This document shows, piece by piece, positions 35,496 to 46,372 of a DNA stretch of 63,929 bases. A model generated the notes under the pieces. The model saw only the letters and a program-made list of their open reading frames with translations. It ran no database searches and was not told the DNA's origin. The stretch covers positions 1 through 63,929 of the forward strand of contig SCTX01000088.1 in NCBI GenBank assembly GCA_004298385.1. Reading direction: 5' to 3'. Source of the DNA: Betaproteobacteria bacterium. Its GTDB lineage: Bacteria > Pseudomonadota > Gammaproteobacteria > Burkholderiales > SG8-39. Position numbers and translations under genes: made by a program. Every line of letters begins with the position of its first letter. The first letter of the stretch is position 1.

Positions 35496-36656
35496 CTACA
35501 CAAAATCCGCTATGGACAGGGCACGGAACCCGTTGGACAGAGAAAAACTGTTCGGTGCGCGGCAGACGATGGCGCCACCCGCAGTCCGGGGCTTACCCAA
35601 TACGTCGCGCACAAACGATAAATTCACCGCATCGCCGGCGGCAGGCAACTCGGTCCATTTCGCCTCAAACAGCTCCACGCGTCCGCCGGCCTCGGCCACA
35701 AAGTCCACTTCGCGCGTACGGTCCCGCCAGAAGAACAGGCTTGCGGCGCGGCCAGCCCGGCGCTCGCGCTGGCGCAACTGGGCGAAGACGAAAGTCTCCC
35801 ACACCGCTCCCACCGAGGGCGACTGGCGCAGATCGCGCTCGGAACGAATATTCAACAGGGCGCACAGCAGGCCGGTGTCGGCCAGGTAAAGCTTGGGGCT
35901 CTTGATGATGGACTTGGTGCGATTGGAGAACCACGGTTCCAACAGCACCGCCTGCCCCGACGCTTCCAGCATGGATAACCACTGATTCGCGGTGGATGGC
36001 GCAATGCCCACATCGCGCGCGAGGTCGGCTTTGTTCAGCAGGTTGGCGGAACGCAGGGCACAGGCGCGCAGGAAACGCTCGAAATCGCGCAGGCTGCCGA
36101 CATTTGCAAGCGACCGGACATCGCGTTCCAGATAGGTGGCGAGATAGGAGTTGTAGTACGTGACGAAATCTATCCGGGTGTTGGCATACAACTCCGGAAA
36201 TCCACCGCGTACTACGGCGGTTTCGACACCGGTTTTCGGAAACGCTCCCCGAATTTCCGACAGTGACAGCGTCTCCAGTTCGATGATATCCGAGCGGCCG
36301 GCCAGCGATTCCGAGACGCCTTTCATAAGAGTGAACTTTTGCGAACCCGTCAACAGATATTGCCCATGCCGGCCGCGGTGAGCGTCCACCGTCGCTTTAA
36401 GGTGCCGGAAGAGGCCGGGCGCATATTGCACTTCATCAATAATTACCGGGGCGGGGTGCCGACGCAGAAAAGCGTCCGGTTCCTTCTCCGCTTGCTCCGC
36501 CTCCGTCGGCAGGTCGAGGGAAACGAAGCCGTGCCGCGGAAACAGTCGTCGCAGGGTGGAGGTCTTGCCGGTCTGACGCGCGCCGGTGAGCACCACGACC
36601 GGGCGGGTCGCGACCGAGCGCCGCAGATGCTTTTCAACGTCGCGTGGAATCCACAT
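35496..36656 (-). CDS. AAA-family ATPase with DUF4143 domain
   Basis: A 386-residue AAA-type ATPase: Walker A TGARQTGKTSTLRRLF and Walker B APVIIDEVQYAP, a sensor region LLTGSQKFTLMKGVSESLAGR, then a winged-helix-like part and the C-terminal DUF4143 domain with a PD-(D/E)xK-like core (REVDFVAEAGGRVELFEAKW). These proteins are common in genomic accessory regions and may be defence- or DNA-related, but function is unproven. The ATG at 36654-36656 begins the usual MWIPRDVEKHLRR. It is divergent from glyQ. Confidence 0.85.
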   Translation of the reverse strand: MWIPRDVEKHLRRSVATRPVVVLTGARQTGKTSTLRRLFPRHGFVSLDLPTEAEQAEKEPDAFLRRHPAPVIIDEVQYAPGLFRHLKATVDAHRGRHGQYLLTGSQKFTLMKGVSESLAGRSDIIELETLSLSEIRGAFPKTGVETAVVRGGFPELYANTRIDFVTYYNSYLATYLERDVRSLANVGSLRDFERFLRACALRSANLLNKADLARDVGIAPSTANQWLSMLEASGQAVLLEPWFSNRTKSIIKSPKLYLADTGLLCALLNIRSERDLRQSPSVGAVWETFVFAQLRQRERRAGRAASLFFWRDRTREVDFVAEAGGRVELFEAKWTELPAAGDAVNLSFVRDVLGKPRTAGGAIVCRAPNSFSLSNGFRALSIADFV

Positions 36657-36946
36657 GTGCGGAATATACGATACAATCGCATATTCCGCAATACCCGCTT
36701 TTTCGCCCGGTTTCCGCCGCGCTCCAGTAGTGCTCGCACAGCGCCGCGGCAATTGTCTCGATCGGTGTCTCCTCGGCCAATGAACTCAACACGCCAGCCC
36801 TTCGCGCCGCGCACCTGACAAAAGGCGCCTTTTTCGGCGCAGGAACAAGGCCAGATTTGCCGCTGCGCCGCGGCTTGCGCCATTGTTTTCGGTTTCTAGG
36901 GGGGCGGAAAGCCTGTAAAATTGCGGCTATACGAGCATCCCTAACC

Positions 36947-37888
36947 GTGCCCACCTTCCAGGAACTTATTCTCAGGCTGCAGTCCTATTGGGACCGGCAG
37001 GGCTGCGCGCTATTGCAGCCCTACGACATGGAAGTCGGCGCCGGCACTTCGCACACCGCCACGTTCCTGCGCGCGCTCGGCCCCGAGCCCTGGCGCGCCG
37101 CCTACGTCCAGCCGTCGCGCCGCCCCAAGGACGGCCGCTACGGCGACAATCCCAACCGCCTGCAGCACTACTATCAGTATCAGGTGGTGCTCAAGCCTTC
37201 GCCGCCGGAGATCATTGACCTCTATCTCGGCTCGCTCACCGCGATAGGTCTCGATCTGCAACAGAATGACGTGCGCTTCGTCGAGGACGACTGGGAGAAT
37301 CCCACGCTTGGCGCCTGGGGCCTGGGTTGGGAAGTCTGGCTGAACGGGATGGAAGTAACCCAGTTCACCTATTTCCAGCAGGTAGGCGGCCTGGAGTGCA
37401 AGCCGATCACCGGCGAAATAACCTACGGCATCGAGCGCCTCGCGATGTACCTGCAGGGCGTCGACAACGTATTCGACCTGATCTGGGCTCCGGGCGTGAC
37501 TTACCGCGACGTATACCACCAGAACGAAGTCGAGCAGTCGACCTACAATTTTGAACATTCCAATATAGCGATGCTGTTCGCCCACTTCAACGATTACGAG
37601 TCCGAAGCCAAGAGCCTGATGCAAGCGCGCCTCGCACTGCCCGCTTACGAGATGGTGCTGAAGACCGCCCACACCTTCAACCTGCTCGATGCTCGCGGCG
37701 CGATCTCGGTCACCGAGCGCGCCGTCTACATCGGGCGCATACGCAATCTGGCGCGCAGCGTGTCGCAGGCGTATTTCGATTCGCGCCTGCGCCAAGATTT
37801 TCCGATGTGTCCCCCTGAACAACTGGCGCGCCTCGGTATCGATCTTCCGGCATTGAAAGCAGCGCTGAAGGAACGCGAAACGGCATGA
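36947..37888 (+). CDS. glyQ: Glycyl-tRNA synthetase, alpha subunit
   Basis: A 313-residue class II aminoacyl-tRNA synthetase catalytic subunit of the alpha2-beta2 bacterial enzyme. Diagnostic sequences: [38 protein letters not shown] (motif 2 region), [40 protein letters not shown] (motif 3). The start is taken as GTG at 36947 by alignment to the family N-terminus ([13 protein letters not shown]); the frame upstream is not conserved. Its last four bases (ATGA) are the start of glyS. Confidence 0.95.
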   Translation: MPTFQELILRLQSYWDRQGCALLQPYDMEVGAGTSHTATFLRALGPEPWRAAYVQPSRRPKDGRYGDNPNRLQHYYQYQVVLKPSPPEIIDLYLGSLTAIGLDLQQNDVRFVEDDWENPTLGAWGLGWEVWLNGMEVTQFTYFQQVGGLECKPITGEITYGIERLAMYLQGVDNVFDLIWAPGVTYRDVYHQNEVEQSTYNFEHSNIAMLFAHFNDYESEAKSLMQARLALPAYEMVLKTAHTFNLLDARGAISVTERAVYIGRIRNLARSVSQAYFDSRLRQDFPMCPPEQLARLGIDLPALKAALKERETA

Positions 37889-40089
37889 ACGCGAATCTCC
37901 TGGTCGAGTTGTTCACCGAGGAATTGCCGCCGAATGCGTTGAAGAAGATTGGCGAGACCTTTGCTCGTGAAATACGCCAAGGATTGATTGATCTCCGCTT
38001 AGTGACGCCGGAACAGAGGTGGCAATGGTTTGCGACTCCGAGGCGGTTAGCGATCCACATTCAACACGTTGCGCCACAACAATTACCGAGGGTTATGGCT
38101 GAAAAATTGGTGCCCGTGTCAATCGCCTTTGATGCTGATGGCAAGCCGACTCAGGCGCTTCTGAAAAAATTGCAGGCAAAAGGCCTTCGAGAAGCTGACA
38201 TCCCCGCTCTTGAACGTCGCGTCGAAGGCAAGACCGAGACCCTCTTCTTCCAGCGGACCGACAGCGGCTTCGCGCTTGAACAAGTCCTGGGAGATATCCT
38301 CGTCGACGCGTTTGCCAAGCTGCCGGTTCCGAAAGTGATGAACTATCAGCTTGCCGACGGAGCCACAACGGTCCAGTTTGTGCGCCCAGTGCATGGGATT
38401 GTCGCCCTGCACGGCTCGAAGATCGTACCGGTATCCGCGCTAGGCCTGAAGGCCGGTCGCATCACGCAAGGCCACCGCTTCCTAGGCGCTAAGGATATTC
38501 ACGTCGCCACGGCAGACGCCTACGAGGAAGCGCTTGCCGCCCATGGGAAAGTTATCGCGTCTTTCGACGACCGCCGGACCGTAACCGAACAGCAACTGCG
38601 CGCAAAGGCAACTGAGCTTAAAGCGTCGCTTGGCCCCGAGGCCGATGTGGCGCTTTTGCTGGACGAAGTTACAGCGCTAGTCGAGTATCCGACCGTCTAC
38701 GTCGGCGAATTCGAATTCGAATTTCTGTCCGTGCCGCAGGAATGCCTGATTCTGACTATGCGGGCAAACCAGAAATATTTTCCGCTGTTCGACGAGTTCG
38801 GAAAGCTGACCAACAAATTCCTCATCGTCAGCAATATGCGACTAGAGAAGCCGAAGAATATCGTCGAAGGCAACCAGCGCGTAGTGCGACCGCGCCTCGC
38901 CGATGCACGCTTTTTCTTCGAGACCGACAAGAAGATCAAGCTAGATAGGCGAGTGCAGCGGCTTGCATCAGTTACGTACCACAATCGAATTGGTAATCAG
39001 CTTGAACGTGTTGAACGCATAAGGAAACTAGCAGTTGCGATGGCCGGCTTGGTCGGCGCCGACGCAGGACTCACGGACAGAGCCGCTCTACTTGCCAAGG
39101 CCGATCTTGTTACCAACATGGTAGGTGAATTTCCTGAACTGCAAGGCGTTATGGGCCACTACTACGCATTGGCAGATGGCGAAAGCCCTATTGTAGCCGA
39201 AGCTGTAGAACAACATTACTGGCCGAGATTCTCGGGGGACAAGCTTCCGACCAACGATGTTGGCGCCTGTGTGTCGCTTGCCGACAAATTAATTTCGATC
39301 GTGGGCATTTTTGGTATAGGTGAAGCGCCATCCGGCGAAAAAGATCCCTATGCGCTCCGTCGAAGTGCACTTGGATTTATTCGCATACTGATCGAACGAG
39401 GAATTTCGCTGGACGCAAGGCAACTAATCGACCAAGCAGCCCAACTCTTCATCGACCCGAAAGTTCATGAATCCTCCGCCAATTATTTGCGACAAGACCA
39501 AGAGCAACGCACCAAACACGAGAAAGGGGCCAAGGTTTTCGCCTTCGGCCATGTAACCATAAATATCTCCGAAGGCGCTAAGTCCAGCGTTTATCAATTT
39601 ATTCTAGAGCGACTTCGCGGGTATCTGCGCGACAGGCAATACACAGCCAATGAGATCGAGGCTGTCCTCGCACTTAGGCCGAATCGTATCGATCAAGTAG
39701 TGCCTCGTATTGACGCAGTGCGCGCCTTCGCTGCCATGCCCGAGGCAGAAAGTCTCGCCAGCGCCAACAAGCGCATAGGCAATATCCTGAAGAAAGCTGA
39801 CAGTAGCGCATCTCCAGCCGATTCCGCCTTGTTCGTCGAGCCATCAGAAAAAGCCTTGGCCGAGAGAGTTAAGCAAATCGGCCCGGACGTGGAGAAGCGC
39901 TTCGCGGCGAATGACTACGCCGGAACGCTCAAACTGCTAGCGCAGATGAAACAGCCGGTCGATACTTTCTTCAACGACGTGATGGTCATGGCCGAAGACC
40001 CGAAACTGCGCGCCAACCGTATCGCGCTCCTGCGCGAACTGCACGGCCTCATGAATCGCGTCGCCGACATCTCCAAGCTCGCCGCATGA
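37885..40089 (+). CDS. glyS: Glycyl-tRNA synthetase, beta subunit
   Basis: A 734-residue beta subunit that binds tRNA-Gly ([44 protein letters not shown]-like [33 protein letters not shown] is the family core, given here in pieces). It is about 40 residues longer than most homologues; the extra segment lies around residues 522-568 ([20 protein letters not shown] and following), before the conserved [10 protein letters not shown]. From about 37905 to 39890 the gene is near 50% GC, with codons such as AAT, TTA, AGA and ATA that neighbours avoid, while the last 190 bases return to high GC. It overlaps glyQ and gmhB by four bases each, so the operon structure is intact. Confidence 0.95.
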   Translation: MNANLLVELFTEELPPNALKKIGETFAREIRQGLIDLRLVTPEQRWQWFATPRRLAIHIQHVAPQQLPRVMAEKLVPVSIAFDADGKPTQALLKKLQAKGLREADIPALERRVEGKTETLFFQRTDSGFALEQVLGDILVDAFAKLPVPKVMNYQLADGATTVQFVRPVHGIVALHGSKIVPVSALGLKAGRITQGHRFLGAKDIHVATADAYEEALAAHGKVIASFDDRRTVTEQQLRAKATELKASLGPEADVALLLDEVTALVEYPTVYVGEFEFEFLSVPQECLILTMRANQKYFPLFDEFGKLTNKFLIVSNMRLEKPKNIVEGNQRVVRPRLADARFFFETDKKIKLDRRVQRLASVTYHNRIGNQLERVERIRKLAVAMAGLVGADAGLTDRAALLAKADLVTNMVGEFPELQGVMGHYYALADGESPIVAEAVEQHYWPRFSGDKLPTNDVGACVSLADKLISIVGIFGIGEAPSGEKDPYALRRSALGFIRILIERGISLDARQLIDQAAQLFIDPKVHESSANYLRQDQEQRTKHEKGAKVFAFGHVTINISEGAKSSVYQFILERLRGYLRDRQYTANEIEAVLALRPNRIDQVVPRIDAVRAFAAMPEAESLASANKRIGNILKKADSSASPADSALFVEPSEKALAERVKQIGPDVEKRFAANDYAGTLKLLAQMKQPVDTFFNDVMVMAEDPKLRANRIALLRELHGLMNRVADISKLAA

Positions 40090-40619
40090 AACTCGTCATC
40101 CTCGACCGCGACGGCGTGATCAACTTCGACAGCGACCGATACATCAAGAGCCCGGAGGAGTGGAAGCCGATTCCGGGCAGCCTGGAGGCGATCGCGCGCT
40201 TCACCCAGGCGGGCTTTCGCGTGGTGGTCGCCACCAACCAGTCCGGCCTGGGGCGGGGTTTGTTCGACATGGCCACGCTCAACGCCATGCACGACAAGAT
40301 GCACAAAGCGGTGAACCAACTGGGCGGGCGCATCGACGCCGTGTTCTTCTGCCCGCACGCGCAGGACGCGGGCTGCGCCTGCCGCAAACCGCAGCCGGGC
40401 ATGCTGGTGGAAATCGCCGAGCGCTTCAATGTCGCGCTCGAGGGGATGCCGGCGATCGGCGACTCACTGCGCGACCTGCAGGCGGCGGACGCAGCCGGCA
40501 CCCGGCCGATCCTGGTACTGACCGGCAAGGGCGAGCAGACGCTGAAGGCGGGCGGCCTGCCCGAGGGCACCGAAATCCACCGGGACCTGGCCGCCGCCGC
40601 CATGGCGCTCGCCTCATGA
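40086..40619 (+). CDS. gmhB: D-glycero-beta-D-manno-heptose 1,7-bisphosphate 7-phosphatase
   Basis: A 177-residue HAD-family phosphatase in ADP-heptose synthesis for the LPS inner core. The nucleophile motif LDRDGVIN (Asp7, Asp9), the VVVATNQSGLGRG motif, the zinc loop CPHAQDAGCACRKPQPGM and the IGDSLRDLQAA acid motif are as in GmhB. It overlaps glyS and plsC by four bases at each end. Length is at the short end of the family but complete. Confidence 0.93.
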   Translation: MKLVILDRDGVINFDSDRYIKSPEEWKPIPGSLEAIARFTQAGFRVVVATNQSGLGRGLFDMATLNAMHDKMHKAVNQLGGRIDAVFFCPHAQDAGCACRKPQPGMLVEIAERFNVALEGMPAIGDSLRDLQAADAAGTRPILVLTGKGEQTLKAGGLPEGTEIHRDLAAAAMALAS

Positions 40620-41347
40620 ACTTCCTGCGCGCGTTAATCTACTACCTTCTCCTGGTCATCATCGTCGTTCCCTACTGGGTGCTGGTGATGTGCGTGGCGT
40701 GGCTGCCGCGCATCCCGCGCTGGAAAATCATCGCCGGCTGGCCGCGCCTGGCCGCGTGGCTGGCGATCTACGTGCTCGGCATCCGCTACGAGGTGCGCGG
40801 CCGGGAAAACATTCCCGCCGAACCGGTGGTGATCCTGTCCAAGCATTCTTCGGCCTGGGAGACCCTCGCCTACTCCGGCATTTTTCCACCGCATGTCTAC
40901 GTGATGAAGCGCGAGCTGATGTGGCTGCCCTTCCTCGGCTGGGGGCTGGCGCTGTTCAACCCGATTTTCATCAACCGCGCCGACCGCAAGAACGCGATGC
41001 GCCGCACGGTCGAGGTCGGCAAGCAGCGATTCGCCCAGGGCTTCAACATCATGATCTTCCCGGAAGGCACCCGCATCGCCGTCGGCAAACGCGGCAAGTA
41101 CAAGCTCGGCGGGGCATACATCGCGGTGCAAACCGGCGCGCGCGTGCTGCCGGTGGCGCACAACGCCGGACTGCTGTGGCCGCGCAATTCCTTTCTCAAG
41201 CGCCCGGGCATGGTGACGGTGGTGATCGGCGCGCCCATAGCCAGCGCCGGCCACACGCCCAAACAGCTCATGCGCAAGGTCGAGGACTGGATCGAAGGGC
41301 AGGTCGAGATCCTGGTGCACGCGAAGCGCGAAAACAATGCAGCTTGA
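40616..41347 (+). CDS. plsC: Lysophospholipid (1-acyl-glycerol-3-phosphate) acyltransferase
   Basis: A 243-residue membrane acyltransferase of the PlsC family, forming phosphatidic acid. An N-terminal membrane segment (ALIYYLLLVIIVVPYWVLVMCVAW) is followed by the four acyltransferase blocks. Block I reads LSKHSSAWETL, i.e. HX4E in place of the classical HX4D; the others are conventional (FINRADRKNAMRR, IMIFPEGTRIAVG, LPVAHNAGLLWP). The HX4E form occurs in other betaproteobacterial members as far as I recall. It overlaps gmhB by four bases and the metallopeptidase gene by eleven. Confidence 0.88.
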   Translation: MNFLRALIYYLLLVIIVVPYWVLVMCVAWLPRIPRWKIIAGWPRLAAWLAIYVLGIRYEVRGRENIPAEPVVILSKHSSAWETLAYSGIFPPHVYVMKRELMWLPFLGWGLALFNPIFINRADRKNAMRRTVEVGKQRFAQGFNIMIFPEGTRIAVGKRGKYKLGGAYIAVQTGARVLPVAHNAGLLWPRNSFLKRPGMVTVVIGAPIASAGHTPKQLMRKVEDWIEGQVEILVHAKRENNAA

Positions 41348-42086
41348 ACTGCCGCTTGCCCTGACACCCGTGCCTACGCCGATGGGCACGCTGCGCTATA
41401 TCCAGCTCGAGCGCGAGATCGTCGGCTACCGCTTGCGCCGCGCCCGCCGGCGTACTATCGGCCTGGTGATCGGCGATGACGGCCTGCGCGTGGCCGCGCC
41501 GGGACATACGCTGATCGCCGAAGTCGAAGCCTTTATCCGGGAAAAAGCGCGCTGGGTGCTGAAAAAACTGTCCGAGCGGCGCGCCGCACCCAAGCCGCCG
41601 CTGGTGAACTGGAGCGATGGGACCTTGATCGCGCTGCTGGGGACACCGGTAAGAATCGAGCTCCTGCCCGGCCGGTGCGGCATCAGTCTGGAGGATGGAC
41701 GCCTCGGCATCGGCCTTGCACCCCGCGCCGAGCCGGCGGCTTTGAGAAAGCGCGGCATCGCCTGGTTCAAAGACAGGGCGCGAGCGCTGTTCGGCGAGCG
41801 CCTGGCGTTGTACGCCGCCGGCCTGGGCGTGCCGATGCCGGCGCTGACGCTGTCCAATGCACGCACGCAATGGGGAGCGTGCCAAGACGGACAGGTGCGC
41901 CTCAACTGGCGCCTGATACATCTGCCGCTGCACCTCGTCGATTACGTGGTCGCGCACGAACTGGCGCATCTGCGGGAAATGAACCACTCGGCGCGCTTCT
42001 GGGCGGTGGTCGGCGGCCTCTATCCCGATTACCAAGCGGCGCGCAGGGAACTGCGCGAGAGCAGCCACCGTCTGCCGATTTTATAG
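41337..42086 (+). CDS. YgjP-like M48-family metallopeptidase (DUF45)
   Basis: A 249-residue protein with the zinc-protease motif [21 protein letters not shown] (HExxH plus third His) and the DUF45 pattern [18 protein letters not shown] before it. The N-terminal half is a beta-rich domain ([29 protein letters not shown]). Family members are associated with restriction loci or lie beside plsC in proteobacteria; substrate unknown. The start lies inside the end of plsC. Confidence 0.88.
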   Translation: MQLELPLALTPVPTPMGTLRYIQLEREIVGYRLRRARRRTIGLVIGDDGLRVAAPGHTLIAEVEAFIREKARWVLKKLSERRAAPKPPLVNWSDGTLIALLGTPVRIELLPGRCGISLEDGRLGIGLAPRAEPAALRKRGIAWFKDRARALFGERLALYAAGLGVPMPALTLSNARTQWGACQDGQVRLNWRLIHLPLHLVDYVVAHELAHLREMNHSARFWAVVGGLYPDYQAARRELRESSHRLPIL

Positions 42087-42097
42087 GAAAAATCGCG

Positions 42098-42481
42098 GTG
42101 AGAATTCTGCATACGATGCTGCGCGTGGGCAACATGGAACGTTCGCTGAAATTCTACACCGAGGTCATGGGCATGAAGCTCATGCGCACCACCGACCGGC
42201 CGGAACAGAACTATTCGCTCGCTTTCGTCGGCTACGGCGCCGAGGACGCGCACGCCGTGATCGAACTCACCTACAACTACGGCGTGGACAAGTACGACAT
42301 GGGCAACGCATTCGGGCATCTCGCAATCGAGGTGCCCGACGCCTACGCAACCTGCGAAACGGTCAAGGCAAAGGGCGGCAGCGTGAGCCGTGAAGCCGGA
42401 CCGGTGAAAGGGGGCAGTACGGTAATCGCCTTCGTCCAGGATCCGGACGGATACAAGATCGAGCTGATCCAGCGAAAATGA
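42098..42481 (+). CDS. gloA: Lactoylglutathione lyase (glyoxalase I)
   Basis: A 127-residue glyoxalase I that converts the methylglyoxal-glutathione adduct to lactoylglutathione. The four metal ligands fall exactly at the E. coli positions: His5, Glu56, His74 and Glu122. The length matches Ni-dependent short enzymes. The start is GTG at 42098 with AGGA upstream; any ATG downstream would remove His5. It follows the metallopeptidase gene by 11 bases, ending the glyQ operon. Confidence 0.95.
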   Translation: MRILHTMLRVGNMERSLKFYTEVMGMKLMRTTDRPEQNYSLAFVGYGAEDAHAVIELTYNYGVDKYDMGNAFGHLAIEVPDAYATCETVKAKGGSVSREAGPVKGGSTVIAFVQDPDGYKIELIQRK

Positions 42482-42500
42482 CCGGGCGCGTTCGTTCGCG

Positions 42501-43157
42501 CTAGAGCGTGGCGGCGCGATACTTTCGCAGCACGCTGGGCTGGCCGATCAGCATTTTGGCGAACTCTTCCAGCAGCGCCTCGTTGATGTCGCCCGCGGGA
42601 ATGCGCAGCTCATCCGCGCCCAGGCGCAGGAAGTGCTTGCCCTTCACCACCAGCCGGCAGTTTTCATAGTCGGCGGCGACGGTGATGTCGCAGGTGATGG
42701 TAGCGGGCACGGTGAATTTCATCTTGTGGAAGCCGCCGCCCGGTTTCTTGACTTCCTCTTCGGTGAATTTCAGACCGTAGTTCCACAGCACATCGCGCAC
42801 CTTCTGCATCGTGGCGGGCATGTCGCGCTCTAGGACCAGGCTGGTAGGTAAAGTCCACCTGATGAAAAAAGTGATGAAGTCGTAATAGTCCTTGTCGCCG
42901 ATTTTTTTCTTGCGGTAGTCGATGAAGGATTCCGCAAAACCCAGATTTTGGAAATCGCCTATTCCCGGAATCGAATACGCCGTCGGGTTGGTCGGTCTGA
43001 GCACCGCCAATTGCTTGAGCAGATCGTTCAGGTAAAGGAACGTCTGGTGCATTCTCGCCTCGACCAGCTTGATGCTTTCCTGCAGCATCGACTGCTGCGA
43101 AAGCTGCTGGCTCTTCACCATGTCTGCCTGTTTTTTCAGGTCATCGAGCAGGCCCAT
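42501..43157 (-). CDS. Conserved hypothetical protein
   Basis: A 218-residue soluble protein I do not recognise. It begins with a helical, Gln-rich segment (MGLLDDLKKQADMVKSQQLSQQSM, cut here for length) likely to be a coiled coil, then a mixed alpha/beta body. There are no membrane segments, signal peptide or catalytic motifs. The codon use matches its neighbours and the reading frame is the only long one, so it is a real gene. It lies 76 bases downstream of rsmA on the same strand. Confidence 0.75.
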   Translation of the reverse strand: MGLLDDLKKQADMVKSQQLSQQSMLQESIKLVEARMHQTFLYLNDLLKQLAVLRPTNPTAYSIPGIGDFQNLGFAESFIDYRKKKIGDKDYYDFITFFIRWTLPTSLVLERDMPATMQKVRDVLWNYGLKFTEEEVKKPGGGFHKMKFTVPATITCDITVAADYENCRLVVKGKHFLRLGADELRIPAGDINEALLEEFAKMLIGQPSVLRKYRAATL

Positions 43158-43233
43158 ACTATTCTCCGGGATAAACGCTTGGCTGGATCGGCGAGGGTGT
43201 CTATTGTGCCAGCCGCGGGCGCTTTTGTGAATA

Positions 43234-44022
43234 TCAATTCTGCGTCAATTTTTCTTTTTCCGCCATGTAGTTGCTAATCGCGACAAAATCGGCCACCGTC
43301 AGATTCTCGGCGCGCAGGCCCGGTGCGATCCCCAGCGCGGCGTAGTCCCCGGCGCGAAGCAACCCGGCGAGGGAATTGCGCAAGGTCTTGCGCCGCTGCG
43401 CAAAAGCACGCCGCACCACCTGCCCCAGACCTGCCTCGGTCGCCGCCGCCAACTGCGCCGTCGGCCGCGGCAGCATGCGCACCACGGCTGAATCGACCCG
43501 CGGCGACGGCAAAAAGGCGTCCGGCGCCACCTCCAGCAGCAACGCCATGTCGAAGCGGTACTGCAGCATCACCGACAAACGGCCGTAATCGCGGCCGCCC
43601 GGCGTGGCAACCATGCGCTCGACCACCTCTTTTTGCAGCATGAAATGCATGTCCTGTATGCGCTCCGCGTAGCGCGCCAGATGGAACAGCAGCGGCGTGG
43701 AGATATTGTAGGGCAGGTTGCCGACCACGCGCAGCGCGCGCGGCAGCACGGAAAAATCGAATTCGAGCACATCGCCCGTATGCACCGTGAGGCGAGCCGG
43801 CGGAAAGGCGCGCCGCAGGCGCGCGACAATATCGCGGTCGATCTCGATCACATGCAGGTGACGCAGAACCGCGCTGAGGGGAGTAGTGAGCGCCCCTAGC
43901 CCCGGTCCGATTTCCACCATCGCGTCGTCCGCCCGCGGCCCGATCGCCGCGACGATGTCGGCGATCACGGTCTGGTCGGTGAGAAAATGCTGGCCAAAGC
44001 GTTTGCGCGGGCTGTGTTTCAC
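43234..44022 (-). CDS. rsmA: 16S rRNA dimethyladenosine transferase
   Basis: A 262-residue SAM-dependent methyltransferase that dimethylates A1518 and A1519 of 16S rRNA (KsgA). The N-terminus [19 protein letters not shown] motif [10 protein letters not shown], and catalytic NLPYNIS are present. The start is GTG at 44020-44022, from family alignment; an in-frame ATG upstream lies inside pdxA. It is the last gene of lptD-surA-pdxA-rsmA, the widespread order. Confidence 0.95.
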   Translation of the reverse strand: MKHSPRKRFGQHFLTDQTVIADIVAAIGPRADDAMVEIGPGLGALTTPLSAVLRHLHVIEIDRDIVARLRRAFPPARLTVHTGDVLEFDFSVLPRALRVVGNLPYNISTPLLFHLARYAERIQDMHFMLQKEVVERMVATPGGRDYGRLSVMLQYRFDMALLLEVAPDAFLPSPRVDSAVVRMLPRPTAQLAAATEAGLGQVVRRAFAQRRKTLRNSLAGLLRAGDYAALGIAPGLRAENLTVADFVAISNYMAEKEKLTQN

Positions 44023-44047
44023 ATCCAAGCCAGAGGGCGCTTGGAAC

Positions 44048-45031
44048 CTAAAGCCTCGGGGCATGCGCCATCTCCAGCGCCATTTCAATCGCCGCAATCA
44101 GGCTGCCCGCGTCGGCCTTGCCCGTTCCGGCCAATTCCAGGGCCGTGCCATGATCGACCGAGGTGCGCACGATGGGAAGCCCGAGCGTGACGTTGACGCC
44201 CTTGCCAAAGCTTGCATATTTGAGCACCGGCAGTCCCTGATCGTGATACATAGCCAGCACGCAATCGCCGCGCGCGAGCACCTGCGGCGTGAACAGCGTA
44301 TCGGCGGACAAGGGCCCTTCGAGGTCCATGCCTTCCCGGCGCAACTGGTCCAGCACCGGGGAAATGATCTCGATTTCTTCGCGGCCGAGGTGACCGCCCT
44401 CGCCGCCGTGCGGATTGAGCCCCGCGACCAGGATGCGCGGCCGAGCCAAGCCAAAACGCTGCCGTAGCGCCTGGTTCAAAATCCGCAAGGTCGCCGCCAG
44501 ACTTTCGCGAGTGATCGCGCCGGCCACATCGGCAAGCGCCATGTGCGTGGTGGCGAGAGCCACGCGCAGTCCGGCGCCGGCAAGCATCATCACGACGCGC
44601 GGCGTCGAGGTCAGCCCGGCAAGGTATTCGGTGTGCCCGGTAAAAGGAATACCGGCATCGTTGATCGCGCCCTTGTGCACCGGTGCGGTCACCATCGCGG
44701 CATAGCTGCCGTCGATGCAGCCGGCGGCGGCGCGCCCGAGCAAGGCCAGCACGTAAGGGCTGTTGACCGGAGCCAGCCTGCCCGCGGTCACGGGCGCGAC
44801 GAGCGGCACATGCTCCACTTCGATCTCATCTGCCGCGGGCGCCTGCGCGGGATCGAATGCGCGCAAACGCAGGGCCAGGCCGAGCTCGGCGGCGCGGGCG
44901 GCAAGCAGTTCGCGGTCGGCGAGAACTACCGCGCGGCAAGCCAGGCGCACGCGCGCCAGCGCAAGACAAATGTCCGGTCCGATGCCGGCGGGCTCGCCGG
45001 AAGTGACCGCGATGACCGCGCGCTGGTTCAC
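44048..45031 (-). CDS. pdxA: 4-hydroxythreonine-4-phosphate dehydrogenase
   Basis: A 327-residue NAD-dependent dehydrogenase of pyridoxal-phosphate biosynthesis. Typical motifs: [13 protein letters not shown] at the N-terminus, [22 protein letters not shown] (metal His), [10 protein letters not shown] and [12 protein letters not shown]. The start is GTG at 45029-45031, overlapping the surA stop (GTGA). Length equals the family norm (about 329). Confidence 0.95.
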   Translation of the reverse strand: MNQRAVIAVTSGEPAGIGPDICLALARVRLACRAVVLADRELLAARAAELGLALRLRAFDPAQAPAADEIEVEHVPLVAPVTAGRLAPVNSPYVLALLGRAAAGCIDGSYAAMVTAPVHKGAINDAGIPFTGHTEYLAGLTSTPRVVMMLAGAGLRVALATTHMALADVAGAITRESLAATLRILNQALRQRFGLARPRILVAGLNPHGGEGGHLGREEIEIISPVLDQLRREGMDLEGPLSADTLFTPQVLARGDCVLAMYHDQGLPVLKYASFGKGVNVTLGLPIVRTSVDHGTALELAGTGKADAGSLIAAIEMALEMAHAPRL

Positions 45032-46365
45032 CGCTCCTCCGGCCGATACTCCACGAAGGCGCGGTCGCGCAACTGGCGCAGCCATTCCTGGTAGGCCTCG
45101 TCGGCTTTGCGCTCGCGCAGGATCAGGCGCGCCTCCTGCCGCTTGCGCTCGCCGGACACACTGGTCTTGCGTCGCTCCAGCACCTGCAGCAGATGCCAGC
45201 CGAAAGGCGACGCGAACAGTTCGCTCAACTGGCCCACCTTGAGGCTGTCCATCATGCGCTCGAACTCGGGCACGGTATCTCCAGGATAAATCCATCCCAG
45301 GTCGCCGCCCTTGATCGAGGACGCGTCATCGGAATTGAGCTTCGCCAGCTCGCCGAAATCGGCGCCGTTGATGATGCGTTCGCGCAAATTGTTGAGCTTG
45401 CGCTTGGCGTCGGCCTCGGACACGATCTCGCTGGTTTTCACCAGTATGTGCCGCGCATGCGTCTGCTCGACCAGTGCCGCGACCCCGCCGCCGCGGCGTT
45501 CGACGAGCTTGATCACATGGAAACCGGCCGGGCTGCGCATGACGCCGCTTACCTCGCCCGGCTTCATGCCGTCCAATGCATGGGCGAACAACTCCGGCAG
45601 CCGGTCGCGTGCGCGCCAGCCCATAGCCCCGCCCTGCAAAGCGTCCGGCGCATCGGAAAAACCGACCGCCAACTTCGCAAAATCCGCGCCCTCGCGCAAT
45701 TGCAGCAGCACCTGCTCGGCACGGCCGCGCTGCTTCTCCACCTGCTCCGGGCTCGCTTGGTCCGGCAGCCGCAGCAGAATGTGGGCCAGGTTGTAATCGG
45801 TCGTCGAAGTTTGCGACGCGTCCTGCTGGCTGAGAAAATAGTCGATCTCGTTGTCGCTGACGGCGATGCGGGCGTCCACCTCGCGCTCGCGCAAGCGCGA
45901 CAGCATGATCTCGTCGCGGATCTCCTCGCGGAACCTGTCGAATTGGACGCCATCGCGCTCCAATGCGCGGCGGAATTCGGTCAGCGACATCTTGTTGCTT
46001 TCGGCAACGCGCAGGACGGTACGGTCCAGTTGCAGGTCGTCCACGCGCAGCGCCGTCTCCTTGGCCAACTGGATTTGCAGCCGGTCCATGATCATGCGCT
46101 CCAGCACCTGCTGTTGCAGCACCTCTTGCGGAGGCGGCTGCGTCCCCTGCTGGCCCAACTGCTGCGTTACCGCCTTGACCCGCGCGGCAATTTCGCGGCT
46201 GGTGATCACCTCGCTGTTGACCACGGCGACGATGCGGTCTACCAGCACAACCTGGTTGGATGCGACTGGGGTGGGCGCAGTTGTCTGCGCGAGAAGGTTG
46301 CCGGCTCCGAATGCCAGCGCCGCGCCCGCGAACCGCGCAAGCGCCGCCGGATTTAAAAATCGCAT
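45028..46365 (-). CDS. surA: Periplasmic chaperone/peptidyl-prolyl isomerase SurA
   Basis: A 445-residue periplasmic chaperone for outer-membrane proteins. A signal peptide (ALARFAGAALAFGAGNLLAQ) precedes the SurA N domain (VVLVDRIVAVVNSEVITSREI), two parvulin domains (about residues 185-290 and 300-400) and a C-terminal helix. The two parvulin repeats carry the family F-P motif regions (HAMGWRAR-like GGAMGWRARDRLPELF and GGDLGWIYPGDTVPEFE). It follows lptD, its main client, by seven bases. Confidence 0.95.
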   Translation of the reverse strand: MRFLNPAALARFAGAALAFGAGNLLAQTTAPTPVASNQVVLVDRIVAVVNSEVITSREIAARVKAVTQQLGQQGTQPPPQEVLQQQVLERMIMDRLQIQLAKETALRVDDLQLDRTVLRVAESNKMSLTEFRRALERDGVQFDRFREEIRDEIMLSRLREREVDARIAVSDNEIDYFLSQQDASQTSTTDYNLAHILLRLPDQASPEQVEKQRGRAEQVLLQLREGADFAKLAVGFSDAPDALQGGAMGWRARDRLPELFAHALDGMKPGEVSGVMRSPAGFHVIKLVERRGGGVAALVEQTHARHILVKTSEIVSEADAKRKLNNLRERIINGADFGELAKLNSDDASSIKGGDLGWIYPGDTVPEFERMMDSLKVGQLSELFASPFGWHLLQVLERRKTSVSGERKRQEARLILRERKADEAYQEWLRQLRDRAFVEYRPEER

Positions 46366-46372
46366 GTAAAGA

